A stretch of 60,948 bases of DNA, from contig JAPOIY010000015.1 of the NCBI GenBank assembly GCA_029978705.1, positions 1 to 60,948 on the forward strand, given 5' to 3'. The notes beneath the pieces were generated by a model. That model had not been told where the DNA came from, did not search any database, and saw only the letters and a list, made by a program, of their open reading frames with translations. Origin of the DNA: Actinomycetota bacterium (GTDB lineage: Bacteria; Actinomycetota; Actinomycetes; S36-B12; GCA-2699445). Below, piece by piece: positions 1 to 8,700 of the stretch; the stretch's first letter is position 1; every line of letters begins with the position of its first letter. The translations under genes were made by a program, and so were the position numbers.

Positions 1-1
1 A

Positions 2-703
2 ACGACGACCGGGTCGGGGCTTCCGAACGACCCGGCCACCGGCAACTCGCTGGTGCCCGAGCTGGTCAACCAGGTGAACGACGGCGCCACCGGTCCATGG
101 CCCGGCGTCAACCCGAACCTTCTGGCACTGGCCACCGCAGGCGTAGCAGACCAGGGAGCGGGGACCTGGTCATGGTCCCTTCCGACCAGTAACGCTGACC
201 TGTCCGGGAGCCCGTGGACCAACGACAACTGGGGGAATTCCGACGCCGCCACCTCTCCACAGTTCGGTTCGCTGGGGGGAGCCTCAGGGTTGCTGGGCGG
301 GCTGGTGTCCGGGAGCAACCCGAACAGCCTGGGCGGCATCACCTCACCGCCCGCCTTCCCGCCCGCGCTCGACATGTGGGCGGACAGCAACTTCTGGGCG
401 TTCAACGTGGGACTCGGTACCGGCTGGCTCCCCTCGGGTGTCATCCAGTACCTCGACGACTGCAACGGGACCCCGTTTCCGCAGTCCCCGGGGTTCAGCG
501 GGTACTGCGGAAGCTCCGGTGGGAATCCGCCGCAATACCCGCCGAACGCAGTGTCCGCCCCCGTGGTGCTGAACGCCTCGATCCCAGCCCAGTACTACGA
601 CTACCCGGCCACCTACCCGAACTACCTCCTCCTCGATCCCCAGGAGCTGATCTACCAGATCTCCCTGTTCCGCTATGTCGAGCCGCCGCCCAATCCGCAA
701 TGA
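2..703 (+). CDS. C-terminal part of an unrecognised, probably extracellular protein (5' truncated by window edge)
   Basis: The reading frame is open from base 2 with no stop before TGA at 701-703, so the gene begins outside the window; 233 residues are visible. A GTG at 53 could be read as a start, but the frame continues upstream with similar composition, so I treat it as internal. The visible part is rich in Gly, Pro, Asn, Ser and Tyr, has few charged residues and no membrane segment. Two cysteines (DDCNG and GYCGSS) lie about 25 residues apart and could form a disulfide. The tail is Pro-rich (EPPPNPQ). That composition fits a secreted or surface protein, which is inference; no family is recognised. 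Confidence 0.6.
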   Translation, partial: TTTGSGLPNDPATGNSLVPELVNQVNDGATGPWPGVNPNLLALATAGVADQGAGTWSWSLPTSNADLSGSPWTNDNWGNSDAATSPQFGSLGGASGLLGGLVSGSNPNSLGGITSPPAFPPALDMWADSNFWAFNVGLGTGWLPSGVIQYLDDCNGTPFPQSPGFSGYCGSSGGNPPQYPPNAVSAPVVLNASIPAQYYDYPATYPNYLLLDPQELIYQISLFRYVEPPPNPQ

Positions 704-813
704 CCGGCGACGGGGTGCACGGCGACATGGCATCTGCGGTGCGCAGGTCCGCCGCACACGTTGGTAGCGGTGCGGGGGCGTTCGGCGAGCGGCGGCCAAC
801 CCGCGAGAAGGTC

Positions 814-830
814 TGGGTACCGTGTACCCA
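814..830. promoter_or_regulatory. Perfect 17-bp inverted repeat overlapping a -10-like hexamer (candidate operator)
   Basis: TGGGTAC (814-820) and its exact reverse complement GTACCCA (824-830) flank a 3-bp centre. The hexamer TACCGT (818-823) inside it matches the TANNNT -10 form used elsewhere in this window. The lactonase-like gene starts about 40 bases downstream, with its own AGGAG site. A repressor bound here would cover the -10 element; no regulator gene lies beside it. Confidence 0.5.
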
Positions 831-871
831 GCGGCCGGGCTCGCCGGCAGTCGACGCCAGAGGAGCCGATC

Positions 872-1858
872 GTGTTCGGACGTCCCCGTATCTCGCCCGT
901 GCCGTGGCACCCGTCGCCGGCGCCGAAGGGGCCCGACCGCCAGCCGATCGGTGAGGTCCGGCGTCTGCGGGTTCCCGGCACGGGCCCCGAGGACACCCTT
1001 GTCGTCGGAGACCGCCTCTACACGGGCGTCGAGGACGGGCGCATCCTGCGCCTGACCCTGGACGGCCACCGGATCGACGTCGTCGCCGACACGTCGGGAC
1101 GTCCTCTCGGCTTGGAGGCCTACCCCGACGGGCGCATCGTCGTGTGCGACGCCGAACGGGGTCTGCTCCTCCTGGACCCGGGCGCCGGCGCCATCCAGAC
1201 GCTGGTTCCGCGTGGCCGCCACGGCCTGCGGATCTGCAACAACTCCGCCGTCGCGGCCGACGGCACGATCTACTTCTCCGACTCGACGCAACGGTTCGAC
1301 CTGGAGCACTACACGGGGGATCTCATCGAACACTCGGGCACCGGGCGGCTGCTGCGGTGGTCCCCCGGCGGCGATGTGACGGTTCTGCTCGACGGCCTCC
1401 ACTTCGCGAACGGCGTTGCGCTCGCCCCGGACGAGAGTTTCGTCGTCGTGGCCCAGACGGGCTCGTACGAGCTGACCCGGATGTGGCTGACCGGACCGCG
1501 CGCAGGTCAGTCCGAACTGTTCGGCGACGTCCTGCCGGCTTTCCCCGACAACCTGTCCGTGGGCACCGACGGGCTGCTGTGGATCGCCATGGCCAGTCTG
1601 CGCAAGACCGCGCTGGAACTCACCGCGCGCCTGCCGTGGCTGCGGACCGCGATCTGGGCGCTGCCGGAAGCCCTGCACCCCAAGCCGGACCGCATCGTGT
1701 GGGCGCGCGCACTGGCCCTGTCGGGAGAGGTCGTACACGACCTGTTCGGGACCGACGACGACTTCTTCATGGTTACCGGTGTCCGCGAGCACGACGGTTG
1801 CCTCTATCTGGGCAGCCTGGTGTCCGACGCCATCGGCGTCATCGACCTCCCCACCTGA
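872..1858 (+). CDS. SMP-30/gluconolactonase/strictosidine-synthase-like beta-propeller protein
   Basis: This 328-residue protein resembles six-bladed beta-propeller proteins of the SMP-30/gluconolactonase and strictosidine-synthase-like group, which hydrolyse lactones or related esters. Visible family features are repeated blade strands such as GRLLRWSPGG and GVALAPDESFVVVAQT, the segment NNSAVAADGTIYFSDST, and DNLSVGTDGLLWIA near the middle. The GTG at 872 is chosen because AGGAG lies at 861-865; a longer frame from 761 has no ribosome-binding site and starts with unlike sequence. No signal peptide is seen, so it is probably cytoplasmic. It is followed after 23 bp by an MFS exporter, suggesting a two-gene operon under the palindrome at 814-830. 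The substrate cannot be told. Confidence 0.8.
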   Translation: MFGRPRISPVPWHPSPAPKGPDRQPIGEVRRLRVPGTGPEDTLVVGDRLYTGVEDGRILRLTLDGHRIDVVADTSGRPLGLEAYPDGRIVVCDAERGLLLLDPGAGAIQTLVPRGRHGLRICNNSAVAADGTIYFSDSTQRFDLEHYTGDLIEHSGTGRLLRWSPGGDVTVLLDGLHFANGVALAPDESFVVVAQTGSYELTRMWLTGPRAGQSELFGDVLPAFPDNLSVGTDGLLWIAMASLRKTALELTARLPWLRTAIWALPEALHPKPDRIVWARALALSGEVVHDLFGTDDDFFMVTGVREHDGCLYLGSLVSDAIGVIDLPT

Positions 1859-1881
1859 GCCGGACCCCCGAGGAGGCCGCG

Positions 1882-3258
1882 ATGTCGACCGCAGCGGATG
1901 CCCTGCGTCGTTTCGGCGCGATTGCGATCGCCCTGATCTGCGTACAACTGGACTACTTCGCTCTGGCCCTGGCCCTGCCGACGATGGCGGAAGACCTGCA
2001 CACCACGTCGGAGAACCTGCAGTGGTCGGTCAGTGCCTACATGATCGCCCTGGGGATCACGATGATCCCGGGCAGTCGTCTGGCCGACCTCATCGGCCGC
2101 AAGAAGGTTGTCCTGATCGGGCTGGCCATCTTCGGCCTGGCATCCCTCGCGTGTGGCCTGGCGCCCACCGCCGAATTCGTGATCGCCGCGCGGATCGTGC
2201 AGGGACTCGGCGCCGGCATGTACTTCCCCGTCTCTTTCGCCCTGGTCAGCAATGCGACGGACGAGGCGGAGCGCCCGCGCATCCTGGGTTTCCTCAGTGG
2301 CGTCGCCGGTATCGGGACCGCCGCGGGTCCGATCTTCGGTGGCCTCTTCGCCTCCACGATCGGTTGGCGGTGGGTCTTCTTCATCAACGTCCCGATCGCG
2401 GTGGCCGGCGTCGTGTGGGGGTGGTTCCAGTTGCGCGAACAACGGGACCCGGCCCTCGCCGGCAAGCGGGTCCGGAACCTCGACTTCACGGGGATCGCGC
2501 TGATCGCCCTGCTGGTGGGCGGCATCTCCCTGGCCCTCGACGATGTCTCCTCCGCCGGGGACTCCTTCTGGCTCACGGTCTTCCCCGCGCTGGTGGGGGT
2601 GGCCGCGCTCGGTGCGTTCGTCGTGTGGGAGGGCCGCTCGACGTGGCCGATCCTCCCTCGCGACCTATGGCGCAACCAGCAGTTCACGGCCCTCGTCATC
2701 GCGGCCACCATCGCCAACGCCGGGCTGTGCGCGGCCATCTTCCTGGCGACGCTCTACCTGCAACAGACCCGCGGACTGTCGGGGCTGACGGCGGGCCTCC
2801 TCTTCATCCCCGCAGCGGTGGGTCTGTCCGTGGGCGGCCCGGTGAGCGGCCGGCTGGCCAGCCGGATCCCGGGTCAGAAGGTGATGACCGTGGGGCTGCT
2901 GGCAGGAGCGGTCTGCCTGGCGGCCCTGGCGGTCACCCAGAACCTCGGGGTGTACCTGGTCCTGATGGGGCTGGTCTCGTTCTTCCTGGGGTTGGGTTTC
3001 CAGTTCGGCAACATCGCGGTCCAGTCCGTCGTCCCGCCAGCGCAAGCGGGCTCGGCAGCGGGGGTGTTGCTGACCGTCATGGTCACCATCGGCGGCATCG
3101 CCGTCGTCGCGGCGGCAGCCTCCCTGGAGGCTCTGGGAGGCGCGACCCAGGCCGCCATGACCACGACCTACGGGGAGTGGGCGGTCCTGGTCGGGTCGCT
3201 CGGTGTCGTCTTCGGGGTGTGGCAGTGGGGTCGCGCGCAGGAGCCGGTGGCTGCCTGA
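1882..3258 (+). CDS. MFS transporter, DHA2 (EmrB/QacA-like) drug:proton antiporter type
   Basis: A 458-residue polytopic membrane protein of the major facilitator superfamily, with length and hydrophobic pattern fitting the 14-helix DHA2 group. Family marks are an Asp in the first helix (QLDYFALALALP, about residue 24), motif A (GSRLADLIGRKKV, about 64-76) and WRWVFFINVP after helix 5, typical of EmrB/QacA proteins. AGGAGG at 1871-1876 supports the ATG at 1882. The family exports hydrophobic or cationic compounds using the proton gradient; the substrate is unknown. Its position 23 bp after the beta-propeller enzyme suggests the two handle the same compound, which is inference. It converges on the metal-binding gene with 4 bp between the stops. 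Confidence 0.88.
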   Translation: MSTAADALRRFGAIAIALICVQLDYFALALALPTMAEDLHTTSENLQWSVSAYMIALGITMIPGSRLADLIGRKKVVLIGLAIFGLASLACGLAPTAEFVIAARIVQGLGAGMYFPVSFALVSNATDEAERPRILGFLSGVAGIGTAAGPIFGGLFASTIGWRWVFFINVPIAVAGVVWGWFQLREQRDPALAGKRVRNLDFTGIALIALLVGGISLALDDVSSAGDSFWLTVFPALVGVAALGAFVVWEGRSTWPILPRDLWRNQQFTALVIAATIANAGLCAAIFLATLYLQQTRGLSGLTAGLLFIPAAVGLSVGGPVSGRLASRIPGQKVMTVGLLAGAVCLAALAVTQNLGVYLVLMGLVSFFLGLGFQFGNIAVQSVVPPAQAGSAAGVLLTVMVTIGGIAVVAAAASLEALGGATQAAMTTTYGEWAVLVGSLGVVFGVWQWGRAQEPVAA

Positions 3259-3262
3259 GGCC

Positions 3263-3478
3263 TCACGGCGCCACTTGGTAGCCGGCCTCGGCTACGGCCG
3301 CCCCGATCGCCTCGGCCGCTACCGGGCCGCTGGCAGTGATCCGCAGGGTGGACACGCCACCGGACTGCAGGTCGACGGCGACAGCCTCGACCTCCGGGAT
3401 GGCGGCGACCTCCTCGGTCACGGCCGCCACACAGTGACCACACGTCATTCCCGTCACGCCTACTTCGATGGTCTCCAT
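3263..3478 (-). CDS. Heavy-metal-associated (HMA) domain protein, CopZ-type copper chaperone
   Basis: A 71-residue single-domain protein with the HMA fold's metal site GMTCGHC at residues 10-16; the two cysteines of MTCGHC bind Cu(I) or another soft metal. Its length equals one HMA domain, as in CopZ chaperones that pass copper to P-type ATPases. No copper ATPase or CsoR-type repressor lies next to it, so its partner is elsewhere. It lies between the MFS exporter (convergent) and the aminotransferase (same strand, 54 bp away). I do not assign copZ formally because specificity cannot be read from sequence. Confidence 0.85.
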   Translation of the reverse strand: METIEVGVTGMTCGHCVAAVTEEVAAIPEVEAVAVDLQSGGVSTLRITASGPVAAEAIGAAVAEAGYQVAP

Positions 3479-3532
3479 GCCGCCACCCTAGGGCGTCGCG
3501 GGCCGCGTCGGCGTCTGTTGCCAGGACCGCGG

Positions 3533-4750
3533 TCAGCGTCGGGGAAGGGCTTCCGCGAGGCGGTCCAGCCCTTCCCGCAGCGTCTCGGTCCGTTTGCAGA
3601 AGGCCCACCGCACGAAGCCGTCCGCATCGTGGTGATCGCTCAGTGCGGACATGGGGATGGCCACCACCCCGGCGTTCTCGGGGATCCAGTCGCAGAACTG
3701 CGCGCCCGACGCGAAGCCCAGTGCGGTCACGTCGGCCGAGACGAAGTAGGTGCCCTGTGTCAGTGGCACGCGCATGCCGAGGTTCCGCAGCCCCAACGAC
3801 AACATGTCGCGGCGGGACTGCAGGTCTCTCCGGAAGTCGTCGAAATACGAGTCCGGCAGTTGCAGGCCCGAGGAGATGGCCCACTGGAACGGCCCGCTCG
3901 AAACAAACGACAGGTGCTGCCGCACCACCTTGACGGCATCGATCAGATGACGTGGCCCGGTGGCCCACCCGACCTTCCAGCCGGTGAAGGAGAACGACTT
4001 TCCCCCCGAGCCGATGGTCACGGTCCGCTCCCACATCCCGGGATAGGTGGCGATCGGGACGTGCCGGAAGTCGTCGAACCACAGGTGCTCGTAGGCCTCG
4101 TCGGCCAGGACGAGCAGGTCGTTCTCGATGGCCACCCGTGCCACCTCAGCGAGCTCCGCACGGGTGAACACGATCCCGGTGGGGTTGTGCGGGGAGTTCA
4201 GGATGAGCAGCCGGGTGCGCGGTGTGATCGCGGCGGCGAGGGCGCCGAGGTCCGGGCGGAGATCGGGACCGGCCAGCGGGACCGTCACCCACGTCGCCCC
4301 CGCCATGGCCACGTCCGCCGGGTACAGGTCGAAATAGGGGTCGAACAGGACGACCTCATCGCCGGGTTCCACCAGCGCCAGGAGTGCGGCGGCGATAGCC
4401 TCCGACGCGCCCGTGGTGACCACGACGTCCGTCTGCCAGTCCAACTCCAGTCCGTAGAAGCGCCGTTGGTGCTGCGCGATCGACTGGCGCAGTTCGGGGA
4501 GACCGTGGGCCGGGGGGTACTGGTTGCCGTGACCGTCACGGATCGCCCCGATGGCGGCGTCCTTGAGCACCTGGGGACCGTCCTCGTCGGGGAAACCCTG
4601 ACCGAGGTTGACCGCGCCCAGGCGCGTGGCGAGGGCCGACATGTCGCCGAAGATCGTGCGCGAGTGGGGGCGCATCCGTTCGACCAGGTGCGCGGGCGTG
4701 GTCTCGGGCGACATGGTGGTCATGCTGCCGTGGCGCAACGCCCGTGTCAC
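3533..4750 (-). CDS. PLP-dependent class I/II aminotransferase (DapC / kynurenine-aminotransferase-like)
   Basis: A fold-type I aminotransferase of up to 405 residues. Landmarks numbered from the ATG at 4748-4750 are NSPHNPTG (185-192), the Asp of LADEAYEHL (218, binds the pyridine nitrogen) and the probable PLP lysine K251 in GSGGKSFSFTGWKVGW. This set is typical of the group holding N-succinyldiaminopimelate aminotransferase and kynurenine/glutamine aminotransferases, often annotated DapC in Actinobacteria; no lysine-pathway neighbour helps decide. In-frame ATGs at 4723 and 4714 (giving MTTMSP or MSPETT) are equally plausible starts, because the first 9-12 residues are not family-like and no ribosome-binding site is evident. 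It is divergent from the next gene across a 28-bp gap. Confidence 0.85.
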   Translation of the reverse strand: MTRALRHGSMTTMSPETTPAHLVERMRPHSRTIFGDMSALATRLGAVNLGQGFPDEDGPQVLKDAAIGAIRDGHGNQYPPAHGLPELRQSIAQHQRRFYGLELDWQTDVVVTTGASEAIAAALLALVEPGDEVVLFDPYFDLYPADVAMAGATWVTVPLAGPDLRPDLGALAAAITPRTRLLILNSPHNPTGIVFTRAELAEVARVAIENDLLVLADEAYEHLWFDDFRHVPIATYPGMWERTVTIGSGGKSFSFTGWKVGWATGPRHLIDAVKVVRQHLSFVSSGPFQWAISSGLQLPDSYFDDFRRDLQSRRDMLSLGLRNLGMRVPLTQGTYFVSADVTALGFASGAQFCDWIPENAGVVAIPMSALSDHHDADGFVRWAFCKRTETLREGLDRLAEALPRR

Positions 4751-4766
4751 GGCACGGCGGGATCCC

Positions 4767-4772
4767 TATCCT
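4767..4772 (+). promoter_or_regulatory. -10 hexamer TATCCT of a leaderless promoter
   Basis: TATCCT ends 6 bases before the GTG at 4779. There is no ribosome-binding site, so transcription probably starts at or next to the start codon. Confidence 0.55.
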
Positions 4773-4778
4773 GACCGG

Positions 4779-5720
4779 GTGACTCCCGTGCCCGCCCCCC
4801 GTACCCGACTGCTGGCGGGCCCGACACCGCTGTACCGGCTGGAGCGCCTGTCGGCGGAACTCGGCCGGGAGATCTGGATCAAACGCGACGACCTCACCCC
4901 GGTCGCGATGGGCGGTAACAAGATCCGCAAACTCGAGTACCTCCTCGACGAAGCCGCCGACCGTGACGCTGATGTCCTCGTGACGGTGGGTGCCGCCCAG
5001 TCCAACCACGCCCGAGCCGTGGCTGCAGTGGCCGCCATGACCGGCCGCGAGGCCCACCTCGTCCTCGCCGGTCATCCCGGCGGGTCCCCGACCGGGAACC
5101 TACTGCTGGACGAGATGTGGGGGGCCCGCCTGGAGTTCGTCGCCTCCGGGGGGTGGCCGGCCTGTCTGCAGCGTGCCGAGGACCTGGGCGCCGAATTGGC
5201 TGCCGCCGGTCGGCGTCCCTATGTCATCCCGGTCGGCGGCTCGACGGTGATCGGGGCCTTGGGATACGCCCGCGCGTACGAGGAGCTGCTCGGCCAGGGC
5301 GTCACCGGGACGCTGGTGTGCGCCTCCGGCAGTGGTGGCACACACGCGGGCCTCCTCGCCGGGCGAGCGCTCACCCCCGTCGGGCCGGACGTCGTGGCGG
5401 TCCAGGTCTCCCAGACCGCCCAGGAACTGGCCGACGTGGCGGGAGACCTCGCGGACGGGGTGATCCGCCGCCTGGCGGCGACACCGGACCGGGCGGTGGC
5501 TGCCCTCGTCCTGGATGGATACCTCGGGGAGAAGTACGGCGCAGCGACGCACGCCGGCCGTGAGGCGCAACAGTTGCTCATGCGGACCGAGGGGATCGTC
5601 CTCGATGACGTCTACACCGCCAAGGCGTTCGCGGCCATCCTGGCGAACGACGAACGCATCCCGGCGGGCCCGGTGACCTTCATCCACACCGGCGGGGCGC
5701 CGTCGGTCTTCGCCGGATAG
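4779..5720 (+). CDS. D-cysteine desulfhydrase / ACC deaminase family PLP enzyme
   Basis: A 313-residue fold-type II PLP enzyme. The block GGNKIRKLEYL (45-55) contains the PLP lysine (K48) of the D-cysteine desulfhydrase/1-aminocyclopropane-1-carboxylate deaminase family. It is followed by VTVGAAQSNHARAVAA and the phosphate-binding stretch CASGSGGTHAG. The family breaks D-cysteine to pyruvate, ammonia and sulfide, or opens ACC; the two are hard to separate by eye, and the overall sequence resembles the desulfhydrase side (DcyD-like). The GTG at 4779 sits 6 bases after TATCCT. Other enzymes of D-amino-acid metabolism are absent nearby. The divergent aminotransferase may share a regulatory region. 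Confidence 0.82.
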   Translation: MTPVPAPRTRLLAGPTPLYRLERLSAELGREIWIKRDDLTPVAMGGNKIRKLEYLLDEAADRDADVLVTVGAAQSNHARAVAAVAAMTGREAHLVLAGHPGGSPTGNLLLDEMWGARLEFVASGGWPACLQRAEDLGAELAAAGRRPYVIPVGGSTVIGALGYARAYEELLGQGVTGTLVCASGSGGTHAGLLAGRALTPVGPDVVAVQVSQTAQELADVAGDLADGVIRRLAATPDRAVAALVLDGYLGEKYGAATHAGREAQQLLMRTEGIVLDDVYTAKAFAAILANDERIPAGPVTFIHTGGAPSVFAG

Positions 5721-5784
5721 CCACCCGCGGCGGCCACCAAACGGGGCAATCGAGTCGACAGCAGGGCCTCCGGTGGGTTCCCAT

Positions 5785-5790
5785 TACCGT
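5785..5790 (+). promoter_or_regulatory. -10 hexamer TACCGT of a leaderless promoter
   Basis: TACCGT ends 6 bases before the GTG at 5797. It decides the start of the giant secreted protein over the ATG at 5791, which directly abuts the hexamer. Confidence 0.5.
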
Positions 5791-5796
5791 ATGCGG

Positions 5797-8700
5797 GTGA
5801 TCACCAGCGGTAGTCGCGCGGCCACCACCCGCCGTCTCGCAGCACGCGGGCTGGCGGCGGTGCTCGCCGGAGGCGTGGCCGTGGCACTTCTCGCGGCCCC
5901 TGCCGAGGCATCCCCCCGATCGGCTGGGGTCGACGTCACCGTCGCCCGGGTCACCCACGGCGCTCGCCAGGTGGCGCCCGGCGACTCGGTCCTGCTGTCG
6001 GCCACCATCCTCAACCGGGGCGATACCGCCACCTCCGCTGCCGCCCCCCTGGTCCTGACGTTCCCGGGTCTCCCGGCGGGCGTCGTCGTTCGCCCCGCCG
6101 ATCCCCGTCAGCCGGGTCTCAGTTGCGCGCCCGGCTCGTGCACCTACACCACTCCGGTAGAGCCGCAGAAGGTCACCTCCCTCCCCCTCGTCGCGTCGGT
6201 CTCGCGCACCATGGCACCCGGAACCCCGGTCACCTTCGGGATCACCGCCGACAGTGCGACCGACAGCGACGACACCTACGCAACGTCCCAGGTCCGCTTC
6301 CGGGTCGCCGCCCGGACGGCTGCCGCCGTGCGCCTGGACGTGCGGCCCGTCTCCGACCTCACCGTCGGACGCCCGGCCACTCTGCACGCCCGCCTGATCA
6401 ACGTGGCTGGCACCCCGGCCCGCAACCTGCGGGTCAGCCACGTGGTCGGTACCACGCTCCTGGACCACGTGCGGGTCTCCGGTGACGGGTGGCGCTGCAC
6501 CGGAGTCCGGGTGTGCCGGGTCGCCGGACCCCTTCCCGTGGGCACGTCCTCGACGCCCCTCACGATCAGCGGCACCGTGAGCCGGACGGTCCACACCCAG
6601 GCAACCGCCCCGGCCGCGGCAGCAGCCGGTCGGTTCGGCACAGCGCAGTGGCGTTCGACGGTGTCGCGCGGCGGACCGCAGTCGCACAGCCTCACGGTGC
6701 GAACGGCACTGCCGCGGCAGCGCACCCCCCAGCCGGCGGTCCAGGTTCCGGACTGGACGCAGCACGCCCACCTCGAGGCAGCCCTCACCGCCGTCGGCGA
6801 CGTGCGCCCCGGCGGCCGGGTCCGGTTCGAGGCCGAGGCACTGCACAACGGCGTCAGCCACACACGGGGCACCACGCGTCTGACGGTGACTCTCCCGCCC
6901 GGGCTGACGTCTGCTCGCGTCGTCGATCACGCGTGGTCGTGTACCACCCACCGGCACCAACGGGACCTGCGGTGTGACCTGCGTCGGGGGATCTCGCGCG
7001 CGGCCCCCGCCCCCCGCGTCATCGTGACCGCCCGGGCTGCCCGGACCATCGGGCGTCATCTGGCCGCCGCCCGGATGGCGGTGACCTGGCGGTCCGACGA
7101 CGGCGCCCACCGGGATCGCGACTCCGGCCCCGTGACCGTCCTCCCGCCCGTAGGGGTACGCGCGTCCACCAGCGACCACTCGGTCATGGCGCCCGCGCGC
7201 GGTACTGCCGGTGTCGGGCGGAAGTCCGTCATGCTCCACGCGCGGATCTCGGGAACCGACGAACGGGTGCGCCCGGCGCACCGCTGGCAGCAGATCGCCG
7301 GACCCCGGGTGCACTGGCTCGACCCGCACCAGCAGCAGAACGGGCAGACCCATGCCACCACCCGCTTCGCTGTGCCCCCTGTCTCCCGCGCCCGCACGGT
7401 GGCGTTCCGGGTGTCCGCGACCGCCCATGCCGCGACCGCCACCGACACGATCCGGGTCCACATCACCCCCCGGCATCGCGCCGCCTTTGCCGACCGCTCC
7501 CGCACCCCCCGCCTCACCAAGCCGCACCGCATCCCCGACCGCAGCGACTGGCGTGGCCGCCGGGTGGGCAACCCCGTGGCCATCTCGATCGGTCGCCCCG
7601 GCGCGACCCGGGTACGCGCCGGGCAGCGGATCCAACTCCAGGCGACGGTCACAGGGGGCAGCCGCCACCGCTGGCGGGTCCTGGCGGGACCCGAGCGGAC
7701 TCTCCCCGGGCCCCGCGACGGCACCTCGGTCACGGTCCAGGCGCCACCGCACCCGGGTCTTGTCATGATCGGGCTGCGCTCGACCGATGCGCGGGGCAGA
7801 CACAGCCATCGCGCCGAAGTGATCCGGGTCCTGCCGCCGCGGACTCCCACCTCCGCGTCCGTGTCCGCTGCGGCGGTGAGCGGCTTCTGCTCCCTGTTCG
7901 GTGATGCCGCGTCCGGCACCCTCCCCCAAGGGATGAAGGTCGCGGACGGTCAGGCCACCTTCACGCCGGGCCGCGTGTCGACCTCGGGGGGCAAGTGCTC
8001 GTCTCCCGGCGCCCAGATCTCCTTCAGTCAGGCGACCCTGGTCCTGGGGGAACACACGTTCACCGGGATCACCGGTTCCCTGGACGCCACGGGCCTGTCG
8101 GTCACTGCCGGGTCCTTCGCTGTGCCCGCGTCCTGGTCGCGGGCTCTGGCGTACCTCGGGGAGTCGACTCCCACGCTCGCTTTCCGGGCGTCCAGCGGCT
8201 CCGCCATCACCGCCCCGTGGGCGGGTAGCGCACTGGGCAGTCTGTCGGGGTCGTTCACCGTGTCGGACTTCCTCTTCCTCGACCTCCCCGGTGGGTGGAC
8301 GGGGTCGACCACCTTCTCGTTCACCCCCCAGGCCAAGTCCCCACTCAGTCTCGCGGCTTCGGCCGCGGACACGAGCGGGACCGACAAGTCCGGCAGCGTC
8401 GAACTGAACGGGGCCGTGGCCTCCGACGGCACCTTCACCCTCACCGCACAGGTGGCGAACGTCGCCATCTTCCCGGCGTCCGACGGTTCGCAGGCCACCC
8501 TCAACGGCTCCGCCAAGGTGGCCTTGACCGACCCTGACGGCTCGGTCTCCTACGACGTCACAGCGTCCCTGGACGGCGCGATTCAACTCTTCCCCGAGTT
8601 CACCCTGAAGTCCGCCACTCTCGGCTGGGACGACAAGGGGCTGTCCGTCGCGGGCACCGGACTGCTCACCGCCGGATCGGACCGGGTGGCGATGTCGCTG

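Noticed and set aside
5680-8586. A 968-codon open frame on the minus strand opposite the giant secreted protein
   Set aside because: Its translation is Gly/Arg/His-rich low-complexity sequence without domains; the plus-strand frame has a signal peptide, paired-Cys domains and a promoter-like hexamer. Long antisense frames are expected at this GC content.
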